Positions 44,101 through 54,721 of a stretch of 64,000 nucleotides of DNA are shown here, piece after piece. The position numbers were made by a program, and so were the translations under genes. This DNA comes from Auricularia sp. M13 (taxonomy: Eukaryota > Basidiomycota > Agaricomycetes > Auriculariales > Auriculariaceae), in contig CM073202.1 of the NCBI GenBank assembly GCA_037042915.1, positions 2,728,001-2,792,000 of the forward strand, in the 5' to 3' direction. Numbering within the stretch: the first letter of the stretch is position 1; each line of letters opens with the position of its first letter. The notes below the pieces were generated by a model, which saw only the letters and a list, made by a program, of their open reading frames with translations, was not told the DNA's origin and ran no database searches.

Positions 44101-44288
44101 AGGACGCACTGCAGCGCGGCCTCGGGCGATTGCAAGGCGGCGGCGCGCAGCGACTCCCAGCGTGCAATGTCGGGCTTGAACGCGTCCGGGTGGGTGTATG
44201 GGTGGTGCTGGCGTATATGCGCCTTGAGCGCGTTGGACAGGTCCCAGTTCAGTGGCTGCTTCAGCGGCAGCGTGAGCAGGTTGGGCAT
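41132..44288 (-). CDS. BRO1-domain protein (PalA/Rim20 or Bro1 type)
   Basis: A multi-exon gene (about 12 exons). The BRO1 domain begins at the ATG 44288 (LLTLPLKQPLNWDLSNAL, HPDAFKPDIARWESLR) and continues through YERRAVLWNAAALYVQLAS and AQECAWQLAILS. A helical V-domain-like region follows (VPPFGALPAL, RVERLVRGMERW, FGDAIDEGVARYEAMLASV, FYNDLAERLVRLKAEC). The end is Pro/Ala-rich and finishes DEWEDFGKLKV. BRO1 proteins bind ESCRT-III Snf7 at endosomes. The HPDAF-type start resembles PalA/Rim20 of the alkaline-pH pathway, but Bro1 (vacuolar sorting) cannot be excluded. It sits inside the spacer of the P450 inverted duplication, and a broken copy of its 3' half lies at 39.4-39.8 kb. Confidence 0.8.
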
Positions 44289-44972
44289 GTGGCGCGCCGC
44301 AAAGGAGATCGAGAGCGGAGATTGCGCGCAGACTCCGACTCTTGTCCTCGGTGATCATCCAGTGATCATCCCAAGTCGGCAAAAATGGAGAAGGGTACAA
44401 GGTCCAGGTATCTAGGATGGCTCAGGATGTTCAGCTGCCTGGAAACGCGCTCGATCGCTCCAGAATGCCCCAACGGCCTCGAGTTCCTCATCGCGCAGTC
44501 GCCGTGTTCCAGTTCGCTGTTGGCTTCGAGGGCGTCATGGTGCTCAGTTCAGTTTCTTCTTTCAGTTTCTTCTCAGATACAGGAACAGAAGCCTATATAT
44601 CCCGCCGTCAAACTCCCTACTAGTCAACATGGGCCCTGTTCCGGTGTATCGTTCTCCTCAGCTGCTCCCCGCGTCGCTAGTTCCGCCGTTCCCGAACAGG
44701 CGCACGTCACAAGTGAACCCTCAGCCATAATTGGAGCTTGGAGTCTCTGAATACGCTGCCTGTGTGGGGTACTTGCTGCTCTTTTTGTCGAAATGCCGGA
44801 TACGCCTTTGGTAACAGCCCTGTTCACAACGATTCTGTCCGCTACCTTCTGGGATTCTTGAGCGCCTCGCCCAGAACCCACTGCGAATGCTTTATGCACC
44901 CTTCCCGGGGAAGCGGACTTCATCCTTGACTTGTTGCCTTCAATGATGGACTGACAAGCCGCCTGTAGCTCC
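44289..44972. other. Divergent region between BRO1 and P450-C
   Basis: 684 bp. The last 220 bp match the region upstream of P450-B in reverse orientation. ORFs on both strands (up to 121 codons) show no family. Confidence 0.5.
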
Positions 44973-47352
44973 ATGGACAAATCCACCCAATGGCTGACTG
45001 GAGTAGCCTTATGCCTCTCCGTCGCAGCTCTCCTGCATATAGTCCAAATCGCTCTCAGTAACAGCAAAAGTAGCAGAAAGTTGCACCCGCCAGGCCCGCG
45101 CGGCAAATGGCTCATCGGCAACCTGCTCGAAATCCGTCCTGCCCCTGGTTCCGGTTTAGCGAGTGGGGTAGAAACCATGGTGAGTTCAACGCCGTCACAT
45201 GTCCCGTTTCGCTGCAGGACGCTTACTCTCTTTCTTTCTTCCACTCTTATTCTTGCCACACGCATGATGAATCGACGACAGGCGCAATCACCTACGCGAC
45301 CGTCCTAGGCCAGCCGATCGTCATTCTCAACGCGCTCGACGCGGCCAAGAAGCTCATGGCACGCGCCGCGGGGCGGCCGTTCTGCGTCATGCACGACTTG
45401 ATGGGCATGTCGAAGGTAAGTCTTACTATATGTAATTTTCCCTCTCTTGTCATATTATTCCGAGACTCGAATCCTCAATATCACTTCCTCAGAGTCAACG
45501 CTGACACGCTGCCTGCGATGCAAGACATGTCGGTCTCACAAGACACCTCGACGTGGCGCTACCAGCGCAAGCTCACGCAGACCGCGCTCGGGCCGCACGC
45601 CGTCAAGGCGTACTGCAGCGTCCAGAGGTTCTATGCGGCGGTCTTCCTGAAGCGCATGTTTGAGGATGAGAAAGCGGATTGCGAGGAGGAGCTCAGAGAG
45701 TGAGCCTCCCCTCCTCCGCGGTCTGCGCGACGTAGTGACGGAACTTTGATCCATAGTGCGTTGGGCAAGAGCATCTTCTCAGTGACATACTTACGGCCTG
45801 CCGACTCAGGGACATTTCGACGAGGTTCGTCCACGGTCGAACTGAACGGAGAGTCGCGGTGGCAACGCCCATAAGTACTGATGCGTTTGCTTTGGACATT
45901 CGCAGTTCATCCGCCTCAATAGCATCGTCAGTGCGGGCTTCCTCTCCGCGCAGGTCCCGGGCAAGTATCTCGTCGAGTCCTTTCCCTTGCGTGAGTACTT
46001 CCGCCGTGATTTGATCGCTGCACTTGAAATTCATTGGCAGTCCGCTACATTCCCTCCTGGTTCCCGGGTGCGGGCTTCAAGCGCCAAACGCAGCGCGTGA
46101 GCGCGATCCACGGGGGGGGGTACGCCTCTGCGTTCTGCTCCGCGGCGAAAGCGGAGATCGTGAGTCCATGCGGACGGGCGAGTTGACTATAATTAGGCCA
46201 AGGGCACAGCACCGCCGTCCTTCGTCTCCGCCTGCCTCGCAGCGCAGGCAGCCGGCGAGCTGCGCCCCGCCGCCGCCGAAGTAGACGAGCAGCTCGCGCT
46301 CAGGCATATTGCGGCTGAGATGTACCGCGGTGCGTTCTATGTGGGCGTCCCTGAGTCTCCGACGCTCAAATGGAATGGCAGCGGCGATCCACACCGTACG
46401 TCCGATTCCCGCATCCGACCTCCGACTCAATACTGCAGCTCTCGCCAGACGGCGCACACGGTCGTCAAGTTTGTCGCGGCGATGCAGATATACCCCGACG
46501 TCCAGGGCAAAGCACAAGAGGAGATCGCGCGCGTCGTCGGCGCCGACCGCCTCCCCGCCCCCGAGGACCGCGCGGCGCTGCCCTACGTCAATGCGGTCAT
46601 CACCGAGTCGCACCGATGGCATTCGGGGCTCGCCATCGGGCTTCCCCACCGCATGACGAAGGACGAGGAGTACAAAGGTAGCATTCCAACAAGTCACCCT
46701 GGGACGTTGGCCGCTGATGAATCGATGAATTGCAGGCTATCTCATTGCAAAAGATACGAACGTTATCTGCAATCTCTGGTCCGTATGCGCGATTCTCCGA
46801 GCCGATCGAGCACTGGCAGATTATTCACGCACGGCTCGTCACCCCAGGCACCTCAGCCTTCTCGCAGAGGACGGCAGCCCGCTCGAGCGCCCAGACGAAT
46901 TCATACCTGAGAGATATCTCCCCGGCGCACCGGCAGCGATGCGAGCCCCAGAGCCGAGGGAATACGTGTTCGGGTTCGGGTTCGGGCGAAGGTTCGCTCC
47001 GCTGGTTTCCACAGTTTTGAGTGCTGACAGTGACATCGGAATGCTGCAGGATCTGCCCAGGCAGCCACCTTGCGGAGAACATCCTGTTCCTCACGATATC
47101 GAGCATACTCGCGACGGCGTGGGTCTCGAGTCCCAATGGAGACGATGTGTCGCTGACCTTTGAGTGGTCGGACGAAGACACTTCCAGGTCTGCCGCGTTC
47201 TGAGGTGTTCGCAATTGTCATTGATGCGTGATTCCATTGGCAGCCATCCCGAGCCGTTCCATCCGGTGCTCAAACCTCAGTCGGCGAAGGCTGTTGAGTT
47301 GATCGACGCCGCATTCGAAGCTGGCTCTGCTCGAGGGTTCGAGGCAAAGTAA
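44973..47352 (+). pseudogene. Cytochrome P450 C, broken paralogue of B
   Basis: It follows P450-B exon by exon: anchor, HPPGPRGKWLIGN, FSEWGRNHG, YQRKLTQTALGPH, SWFPGAGFKR, I-helix exon AAIHT (46382-46395), ESHR, PERYLPG, RICPG and a C-terminus SHPEPFHPVLKP. Two frame breaks are visible: one base is missing where GNLLEI should meet PSCPWF (about 45133), and an extra TTAC-like insertion interrupts VTY-GLP (about 45790). The haem loop has an extra GF (FGFGFGRR). There is also a run of G (46111-46120) that happens to keep frame. It is most likely a pseudogene, still rich in P450 sequence. The intact partner is B. Confidence 0.82.
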
Positions 47353-48139
47353 TTTAATGGCTGCACGGTTTCAAGTGCATCCTAAAGCACCCAAATTGGC
47401 CGTTTCTCATGTACTGTCGTTTTAGTTTTATCAGTTTTGATCATATCCTCTGAGGAGCCTATTTCCATGATCCTCGAGTTGTACGAACTCGAAAAATGAT
47501 AATAACTCCTGTCTCAAGCCCTCATTCAAAATTATACTTCCGGACAATGCAATTTGCATCTGTTTACTCAAACTTGTCCTCCAGGTCGTCACCGCGAGAG
47601 GCCCGAGCGAACTCTTCGCTTGTATCTCCCGCACTGGACCCGCGCGCATGCGCATGAGGAGCCATGCGGTTGCGGAAGTTACAAGCTTCGGTCTGCGCGC
47701 CGTTCTTGCCGCCACAGTTCGCGGCCGCGAACCGTCAAGTTTTGATTCAGCCCGCAGATTCCTAAGCTTCGTCACAGACACTTGCGTACGTTTATCTATT
47801 CGCTTTTCAGCTCTCGGCCTCTGGATGACGATGCCATAGAACCGACCAAGAGCTCTGCGGTGCTCGTGTTCAATATCTAAGTTAGCCTTCTAGCGCAGCG
47901 AGGTCATGATCATGAACCAGGAATTTGAAAGCAACTGTTTCCCAAGGTTGTGTCACGAACGAGCAATTATTTCTGTATCCAGTAACGAGCGCTCCGTCCT
48001 GCTGTCAGTGTCAATGTCCGAGGCAGATCCTCAAATGACGCCGGAATTTATGGGTGCAAAAAGTAGTCTGTGTGGCCCTCTGCTTCTCGCATGTGACGAA
48101 ATGTTGATCACATCTCTCTTCCCTACTACGCAGTGAACC
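47353..48139. other. 787-bp intergenic region between P450-C and P450-D
   Basis: Mirror counterpart of 35669-36455, of the same length. Alignable blocks include a shared GTCAAGTTTT segment followed by a CTAAGC block. It holds the promoter of D. Confidence 0.6.
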
Positions 48140-50335
48140 ATGAACTATCTAGCAATCGCAGGAGCTGTCGCTGGTCTTGCGCTCACGTTCCTCGTCGCGT
48201 CGCGCAGGCGGCGCCATGGTCTTCCGTACCCGCCAGGGCCTGCCCCAAAGTGGCTGATAGGTAACCTATTGGACATGCCCACCTCCTCGTCTTGGCTCCG
48301 CTTCAGCGAATGGGGCGCAAAGTATGGTACGTATGGTATCACGACCGGTACGCGTCTCTGATTACAACCCACAGGCGAAATTACCTACGTCAGCGTTCTG
48401 GGAAACCCGGTCATCATCCTCAACACCTTCGATTCGTGCAAGGAGCTGCTCGACAGACGCGGGGCAACGGCGTCGGGGCGCCCCGACGTAATCATGCTCG
48501 AGATGATAGGCAGTGTCAAGGTCAGGGCTTTTTTGTTGGTGCTTCATTTTCTGTGTACACTGACTCCTATGGGTGAAGGGTATCACACCATCCCAGGAGA
48601 CGTCCAGATGGCGGTATATGCGCAAGCTCACACACAGCGCATTCGGACCACAGGTTGCAAGCCAATATCACTCCATCTACGAGTTGCATACCGCCCTTTT
48701 CCTCAAAAGGATGCTGGACAGCAAGTCGGATTGCGCGGCCGAGCTGAGACTGTACGCAGCAGCCTACGGTCTCCAATCTCCTGTCCTCAAAGGCTAATAT
48801 GAATCCGCGGCAGCGCGATCGGTAAAATCATCTTCGCGGTGACATACGGTTTATCGACTGAGGCTCACCTGGAAGAGGTGCGCGTGCCATATCCCGTCCG
48901 TTAATGCTCGCTCACTATTACATGAACGCGGCCAGTATATACGCATGAGCAATATTCTTCTCAGCTCTTTTCTGGAGGCGATAATGCCGGGGAGATATCT
49001 CGTCGAGTTGCTCCCATTCTGTAAGCGGATGACTTCAGATCCAGCTACGTGAAATAAAACTGAGTCCGCAGTGCGCTACGTTCCGTCGTGGTTTCCCGGG
49101 GCAGGGTTCAAGCGCTACGCAAATGAAGTGCGCGATATTTCCGAGCGTCACGCTGCGGTTTACTACGAACTCGTCAAGAAGGAACTGGTAAGTTATGGCC
49201 GAGACAATGAAGTCTGTGTACCGTGCTGACGGTGTCCAGGCTGCAGGTGCCGCTCCACCATCCTTTGTAGCAAACTGTCTGGAGGCCCAGGCTTCGGGAG
49301 ATGTCAAGTCGTCGTTGGGATCTCAAGAAGCTGAAGAAGACGCGCTGAAATGGGTAGCAGCAACGATGTACCTGGGTGTGTGTCTACCGCTTTATAGGTA
49401 ATATTCATACCTAATCCCAGTCTGCAGCAGGAATCCATACAGTGCGTCGCAGGTGCTCTCCCATCGCCTGCAGCAGGCTGACTCGAGAACTCCTGTACAG
49501 ACCGACCAGACTGTGTGCAAGTTTCTTACAGCTATGCAAATTTATCCGGAGGTGCAGCGCAACGCCCAGGAAGAGATTGCTCGTATCGTCGGGTCGGAGC
49601 GTCTTCCCTCCATTGCCGATCGGCAACATCTCCCGTACGTAAACGCACTGATAATGGAGACTATGCGGTGGCATCCCAGCGTGGCTACTGGCATCCCGCA
49701 TCGCATGACGAAGGACGATGCCTACAAAGGTGAGGTCCCGTCGCCGCTTGTAGTCAGTGGTATGTGCCTCACTATACGGCTCAGGCTACTTCATTCCCAA
49801 AGATGCGACCATTATCTTCAACGCCTGGCGAGTGGGGTGATCAGCTATCTGTATTAACTGATTTAAAGTGCCATAGGAACATGAGTCTTCACGCTGAAAA
49901 CGGCAGCCCGCTGAATGACCCAGATGCGTTCCTGCCCGAGCGATTCTTACCGGATGCCTCACCGCGTCCCCTGAATCCTTCGGAATATGTCTTCGGATTT
50001 GGGAGACGGTAAGTATCCGCGTTTGATATTCCAACTTGCGGGACGTATAAAAATGCAGAGTATGCCCTGGACGATGGGTCGCCGAAGACATGGTCTTTCT
50101 CATGATAACTCAACTCCTGGCAACGTTCTGGATATCTCCACCAGTCGACGAGAATGAAGTTCAGCTGGACATTTCGTGGACGAGATCAGACGCAGTCAGG
50201 TGAGATCACTTGTGGTGCGGTTCAGACTACTAGTGAGACGATCTATCTAGTTACCCTGAGCCATTGCGACCGCGCTTCACGCCGCGCTCTCCTGCCATTA
50301 AGGATCTCCTTAAAAGGGCGGCAAGTGCTGCTTAA
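48140..50335 (+). CDS. Cytochrome P450 D
   Basis: Mirror partner of A, with the same exon layout. Anchor from MNYLAIAG, then LPYPPGPAPKWLIGN, FSEWGAKYG, VLGNPVIILNT, YMRKLTHSAFGPQ, IGKIIFAVTYGL, SWFPGAGFKRY, the 14-nt I-helix exon AGIHT (49428-49441), ETMR, ERFLPDA, FGFGRR with VCPG after an intron (GTAAGT), and the C-terminus AIKDLLKRAASAA. All joins checked are in phase, so it looks intact. It is an ER membrane mono-oxygenase with an unknown substrate. The second-exon donor follows MIGSVK and the next exon begins GITPSQET. Confidence 0.88.
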
Positions 50336-50861
50336 ACCAACACGCGCGAAGTTCAGATCCGCTACTTCGAGGGAACCTGCTTGTTTCGGTTGTCCCACCA
50401 TACTAGTATGCTGCAGTTGAGATGGGTCGCAGGCAGGCGGCTGCAGCAACAGGAGCAAACAGGCAAAATTACCATAACCAATGAGCACGAAGCCTACGCC
50501 AGCCGCAAGATGCTGTCGGCCGTTCCGTTTGGATCAGCTCCATAGGCGTGACCGAACCCGCGGGCCGTTGCAACTTACCTACCTACCGTGAACCTTATCT
50601 AAACGGTACTATTACCGACTGCCACCTGGTCGCTGTATGCCACAGCCTGCTATGCGCGTGCTGTAGAGCCAGCGCGAATAGCTGCCTGCGCGCTCATGAG
50701 CAAACTTGCTTATCAGCTGGTTTCAATGAATGCCTGACCCTGTGCGATACCGCTGTCGAGGGCTCTCGGGGCCGACTCTCGACGTCTCGCGTCTTCGGTT
50801 GCACTACGCCTATTGCCTATCACTGCAGGTGTGCATCTTTGCATCTTCGACAACCACTGTC
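50336..50861. other. Intergenic between P450-D and P450-E
   Basis: 526 bp with the promoter of E. No supported ORF. The first bases after the stop of D resemble those after the stop of A. Confidence 0.5.
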
Positions 50862-53800
50862 ATGTTGCGCACGAATCGTTCCACTTGGACTGGCCTCGCG
50901 TTGACATGCGTCGGCGCGGTGCTCATCATCATAATTCGCGATCGAAGTCGGCGACGCAAGCTGCCACCCGGTCCGCGTCCACAGTGGCTCATCGGGAACC
51001 TATTCGATATCCCGAGGGCTTTTCCGTGGCTTCGCTTCAGCGAATGGGGCAGAACGTATGGTGCGACATTGACTCTTAATTAAATGTGCTGCTATCATCC
51101 CGCTCAACGTGAACGTTGGCCTTAAGGTGAGATAAGCTATGCAACGATCCTCGGAAAGCCGCTCGTCGTCCTCAACTCGCTCGCGGCGTGCAAGGAGCTC
51201 ATGCCGAGCGCGTCCGGGCGACCGCCGAGCATCATGATCGAGCTACTGGGCATGTCTAAGGTGTGAGGTCCAAAAGCATGCTCCCGTCATGCAGTCGCTG
51301 TGAAGGCTGATTTTCTGAGTTTCTTTAGGACATGACGAATCAGCAAGAGACGCCCATGTGGCGATACGGAAGACGGCTCACACAGAGCGCGCTCAGCCCT
51401 CAGGCCGTGAGAGCATATTCTGGGCTTCAGCAGATGCACGCTGCGACTTTTATAAAGAGGATGTTTGATAATCCCAAGGCCAACTGCATGGAGGAGCTGA
51501 GAGAGTTAGTCGTAGTTTGCTGCCAGTGACCTGAACCTTCTCGCTTATAGCCCTCACAGCGCGTTGGGAAAGGGTATCTTTGCTGTGACATACGGCTTAC
51601 CGACTAAGGATCTCTTCGACGAGGTGGGTGGCGGACTGGGATACTGGCGCCGTTTACTGTATGATTGATGCACCCCAAAGTTCATGCGCCTCAACAAAAT
51701 CGTGAGTGAAGCATTCTTCCCAGCGATGGAGCCAGGGAGGTACCTCGTCGAGTCCATTCCCATCCGTGAGTATTCGTCTTGTGAGTGACGCCCTCTGATA
51801 TTGCTGCTGAGTCCGCTACGTACCATCCTGGTTTCCCGGCGCTGGCTTCAAGCGTTACGCCCAGCATATCAACCGTTACTTCGAGCAGCATGCATCGCTA
51901 TGCTTCGAAGCTGTTAGAGGGCAAATTGTGAGGTGTAGGGCAGAGAGGCTGGTCTGTGCACCTGAACTCATCCTCGTCTTTCTTCGTTGGATAGGCTGCA
52001 GGCACGGCGTCGCCGTCCTTCGTCACGAACTGTCTTGAGGCGCTGGCAGCCAATGATTCGAAAGACTCTCGGCTTCCGTCCCGTTTACACCAGGAAAACG
52101 CCGTCAAATATGCGGCGGGGGAAATGTACCGTGGTGCGTTGTTTTGACCGGAACTGCGATACATTCTCATTGAAAGTACTGCAGCCGGGACACACACTGT
52201 GAGCGTCCAAAACGCTCAATCATCGGTGAAACAATCACTAACGGTATATTAGACTGTACAGACGGTGGTCAAGTTTATTACGGCGATGCAGCTGTACCCC
52301 GCGGTCCAGCGCAAAGCCCAGGAAGAGATTGCACGTATCGTTGGCCCAAATCGCCTCCCCTCAGCCGAAGATCGGGATTCTCTGCCGTATCTACACGCGC
52401 TCATTACTGAGTGCCATAGATGGCATCCTTCGGTCGCGCTGGGGATTCCTCATCGCACAACGAAGGACGAAGTTTACCAAGGCATGTGGCCATGTTGAGA
52501 TGTGTGAATTACCCTTCTGAAATAGCGTGCCCTAAGGCTATCTGATTCCCAAGGACACATCGCTGTTCTGTAACCAATGGTACGTCTTAGCCCGGTGTTT
52601 GCGCGACGCCGACTTGGATAACGAAACTTATCACAGGAGCCTGAGCCTCATCGCCGACGATGGGACACCGCTGGACTCCCCAGACGACTTCAGCCCCGAG
52701 AGATTTCTTACGGACGCGCTCGCACGTCCTCTAGACCCGAGAGAATACGTTTTCGGATTCGGGAGAAGGCAAGTGCTCACATGCCCGCGTCCAGCATCCT
52801 GAGTATGGAAAGCCGGACTGACCAGCTTCGGGTTTGATGCTGATTGATGCGCGGAGCAATCCATCGAGCACGTTCCGAGAGACGAATCAACAGTGCAACA
52901 GTCAACGCGGAGGTAATGTGTTACGGCCGCCAGTCTGTCCGTCGGTCGCTGCGCCCAGCGACGGACATCACGTCGATGGCGAGGCACGTGACCACGTCAT
53001 GGCTACTGCCTTACTGCAATCATCTCAATGAGCATCCGAGACTGGTATTCCCGTAGCCTATCCGGTAACTATGAGCCAGTTACAGTCACATAGCCCAGCA
53101 GAAGTACAAGCTTCGCATGCGAGTCCAAGGCGGCAAACTCTGCAATTGGCGCTATACGTTCTAAGTGAACCTCTTCAGCATGGTCGCTCAACTTCAGGTC
53201 GCCATTCCGTTTCTGCGCGACAGCACTGAGAAGGGTACAGGTGTGAGAAATATCCTGGACTCCTGGTCAGCTCTGTTGCCAGCGGCCATGCGCTGGGTGT
53301 CGGCCTTGCTACCTGCGGCTAGTTTTGTCAGAGAGAAAGCTTTGCCGATTGCGATCAGGCCTCATGCATGGAAACGCGGAGATGGAAGTGTGGGTTCAAT
53401 ATAAGATTGAGTGCGATGTCGTGAACCACAACTGCTTTTGACTTGAGGAGAGCAGGTGAAATATGCCGTGTTCGTGGCCCGCAGAGCGGAGAGCGAGGCC
53501 CTGGTGGTATTCAACTGATCTGCCGCTGCAGAGGTAGCACACGAATGTGAGGACATCATTGGGTACGATTAATCAAGAATAAACATCTCAGATTGGCAAT
53601 GCAAATCCAGGAGCTTGAAAGCAAAGCTGAGTTCTGTAATATACCGAAGAGTCCCAATCTCCTCTTCTAGTCTAAGTGCATGAATTACCTTCAACATCAG
53701 CTGCTTGCTGAGCTCATCCCTCGTAAGTGTGACTCTTCTAGCTTCCAATCCTGTTTCTTACAACGTAATTGAGCTCACTGGTAGAGCTGCAGCCTTTGCT

Positions 53801-54317
53801 AGGCTGTGCCCCGCCAGCGACGCCGGCGGTCATTCTCTAAGCTCGATGACCGGACATACTGGCGGTCGTAACACATTATCTCCGTGCTGATTGTTGCACC
53901 ATTGATTTGTCTCTCGGAACATGCTCGTTGGATTGCTCCGCGCTTGATCGAGTATCAGATCCGAAGCTGGTCAGTCCGGCTTTCCATACTGAGGACTAAC
54001 AGCAACATCAAATCTGAACAGAATCTGCCCTGGCCGCTATCTCGCGGAAAATATCTTGTTTCTCACTATCTCAAACATATTGGCGACCACCTGGATATCG
54101 AACCCGGTCGACGGGTGCGGAAACGAGATTCCTCTCGCCCTCGAGTGGACGGGCGAGGACCTTATCAGGTCGGTATTTCGCGCTATTTACGATTCATCCT
54201 GCGTCACTAACGGACACTCTCAGCTTTCCAAAACCCTTCCAGCCATTGCTCAAACCTCGTTCATCTATGGCTGTCGAGTTGATACACGCAGCATCTGAAG
54301 CTGGCTCAGCTCGCTAA
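50862..54317 (+). CDS. Cytochrome P450 E with an oversized haem-loop intron
   Basis: Anchor LALTCVGAVLIIII, then LPPGPRPQWLIGN, FSEWGRTYG, ILGKPLVVLNS, WRYGRRLTQSALSP, SWFPGAGFKRY, the 14-nt I-helix exon AGTHT (52185-52198), ECHR, ERFLTDA and FGFGRR ending at 52768. The exon is followed by GCAAGT, a GC donor. The next matching exon (AATCTGCCCTGGC, giving RICPGRYLAEN, from 54022) and the last exon (54224-54317, SFPKPFQPLLKP) lie 1.25 kb away, while all paralogues have about 60-70 nt there. Phases agree, so E may be one gene with a long intron, or the tail may belong to a second, lost copy. The intron before GYLIPKD also starts GC. Confidence 0.65.
52769..54021 (+). other. 1.25-kb insertion inside the haem-loop intron of P450-E
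   Basis: No intact gene is seen. Near 53680 a short frame (NYLQHQLLAELIP, then a GT donor) weakly resembles the P450 exon ending LVESIPI, so it may hold part of a decayed P450 copy. I find no clear terminal inverted repeat or target duplication at its edges. Confidence 0.4.
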
Positions 54318-54721
54318 GCTGAAAGAAGGTAGCTTCGCGTCGTTTCCCGTACTTGAAATATGCCACCACCTTCATGAACTTGTATGAGTGCTAAGCAATG
54401 TCGTGGAACTAGCGATCGCGGTAGAGGAGGGTTGTCAGAGTTATGTCAGAATGTGAACTCAGTGATGAGCTGACAGTCTTCAAAGCACGCATCAACAGAA
54501 TTGGTTCAAAAGAAAATCAAGAGCTCGTTACAGTATCATTACAATTCCAACACGTCGTACTCGTCAACTATTAAATAGTATGTATAGACACGACGGACCC
54601 CGGGTCCGGCGACACATCTCAAGCGTCACAGGGGCATTACAATTGGCCAGGGGCGGCCCTACAAGAAATCCGGGGAGCGCGCTGCGCGCTAAATATTTTA
54701 TGGCTACAGCGAGAGCAGCGT
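54318..54721. other. Intergenic, tail to tail
   Basis: 404 bp between P450-E and the transporter gene stop. Nothing recognisable. Confidence 0.5.

Larger units (their letters stand above)
44755..50335 (+). repeat. Right arm of the inverted P450-pair duplication
   Basis: This arm holds about 220 bp upstream of C, P450-C, a 787-bp intergenic stretch and P450-D. It is the mirror image of 33480-39130. The homology seems to end near the stop of D. Confidence 0.8.
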
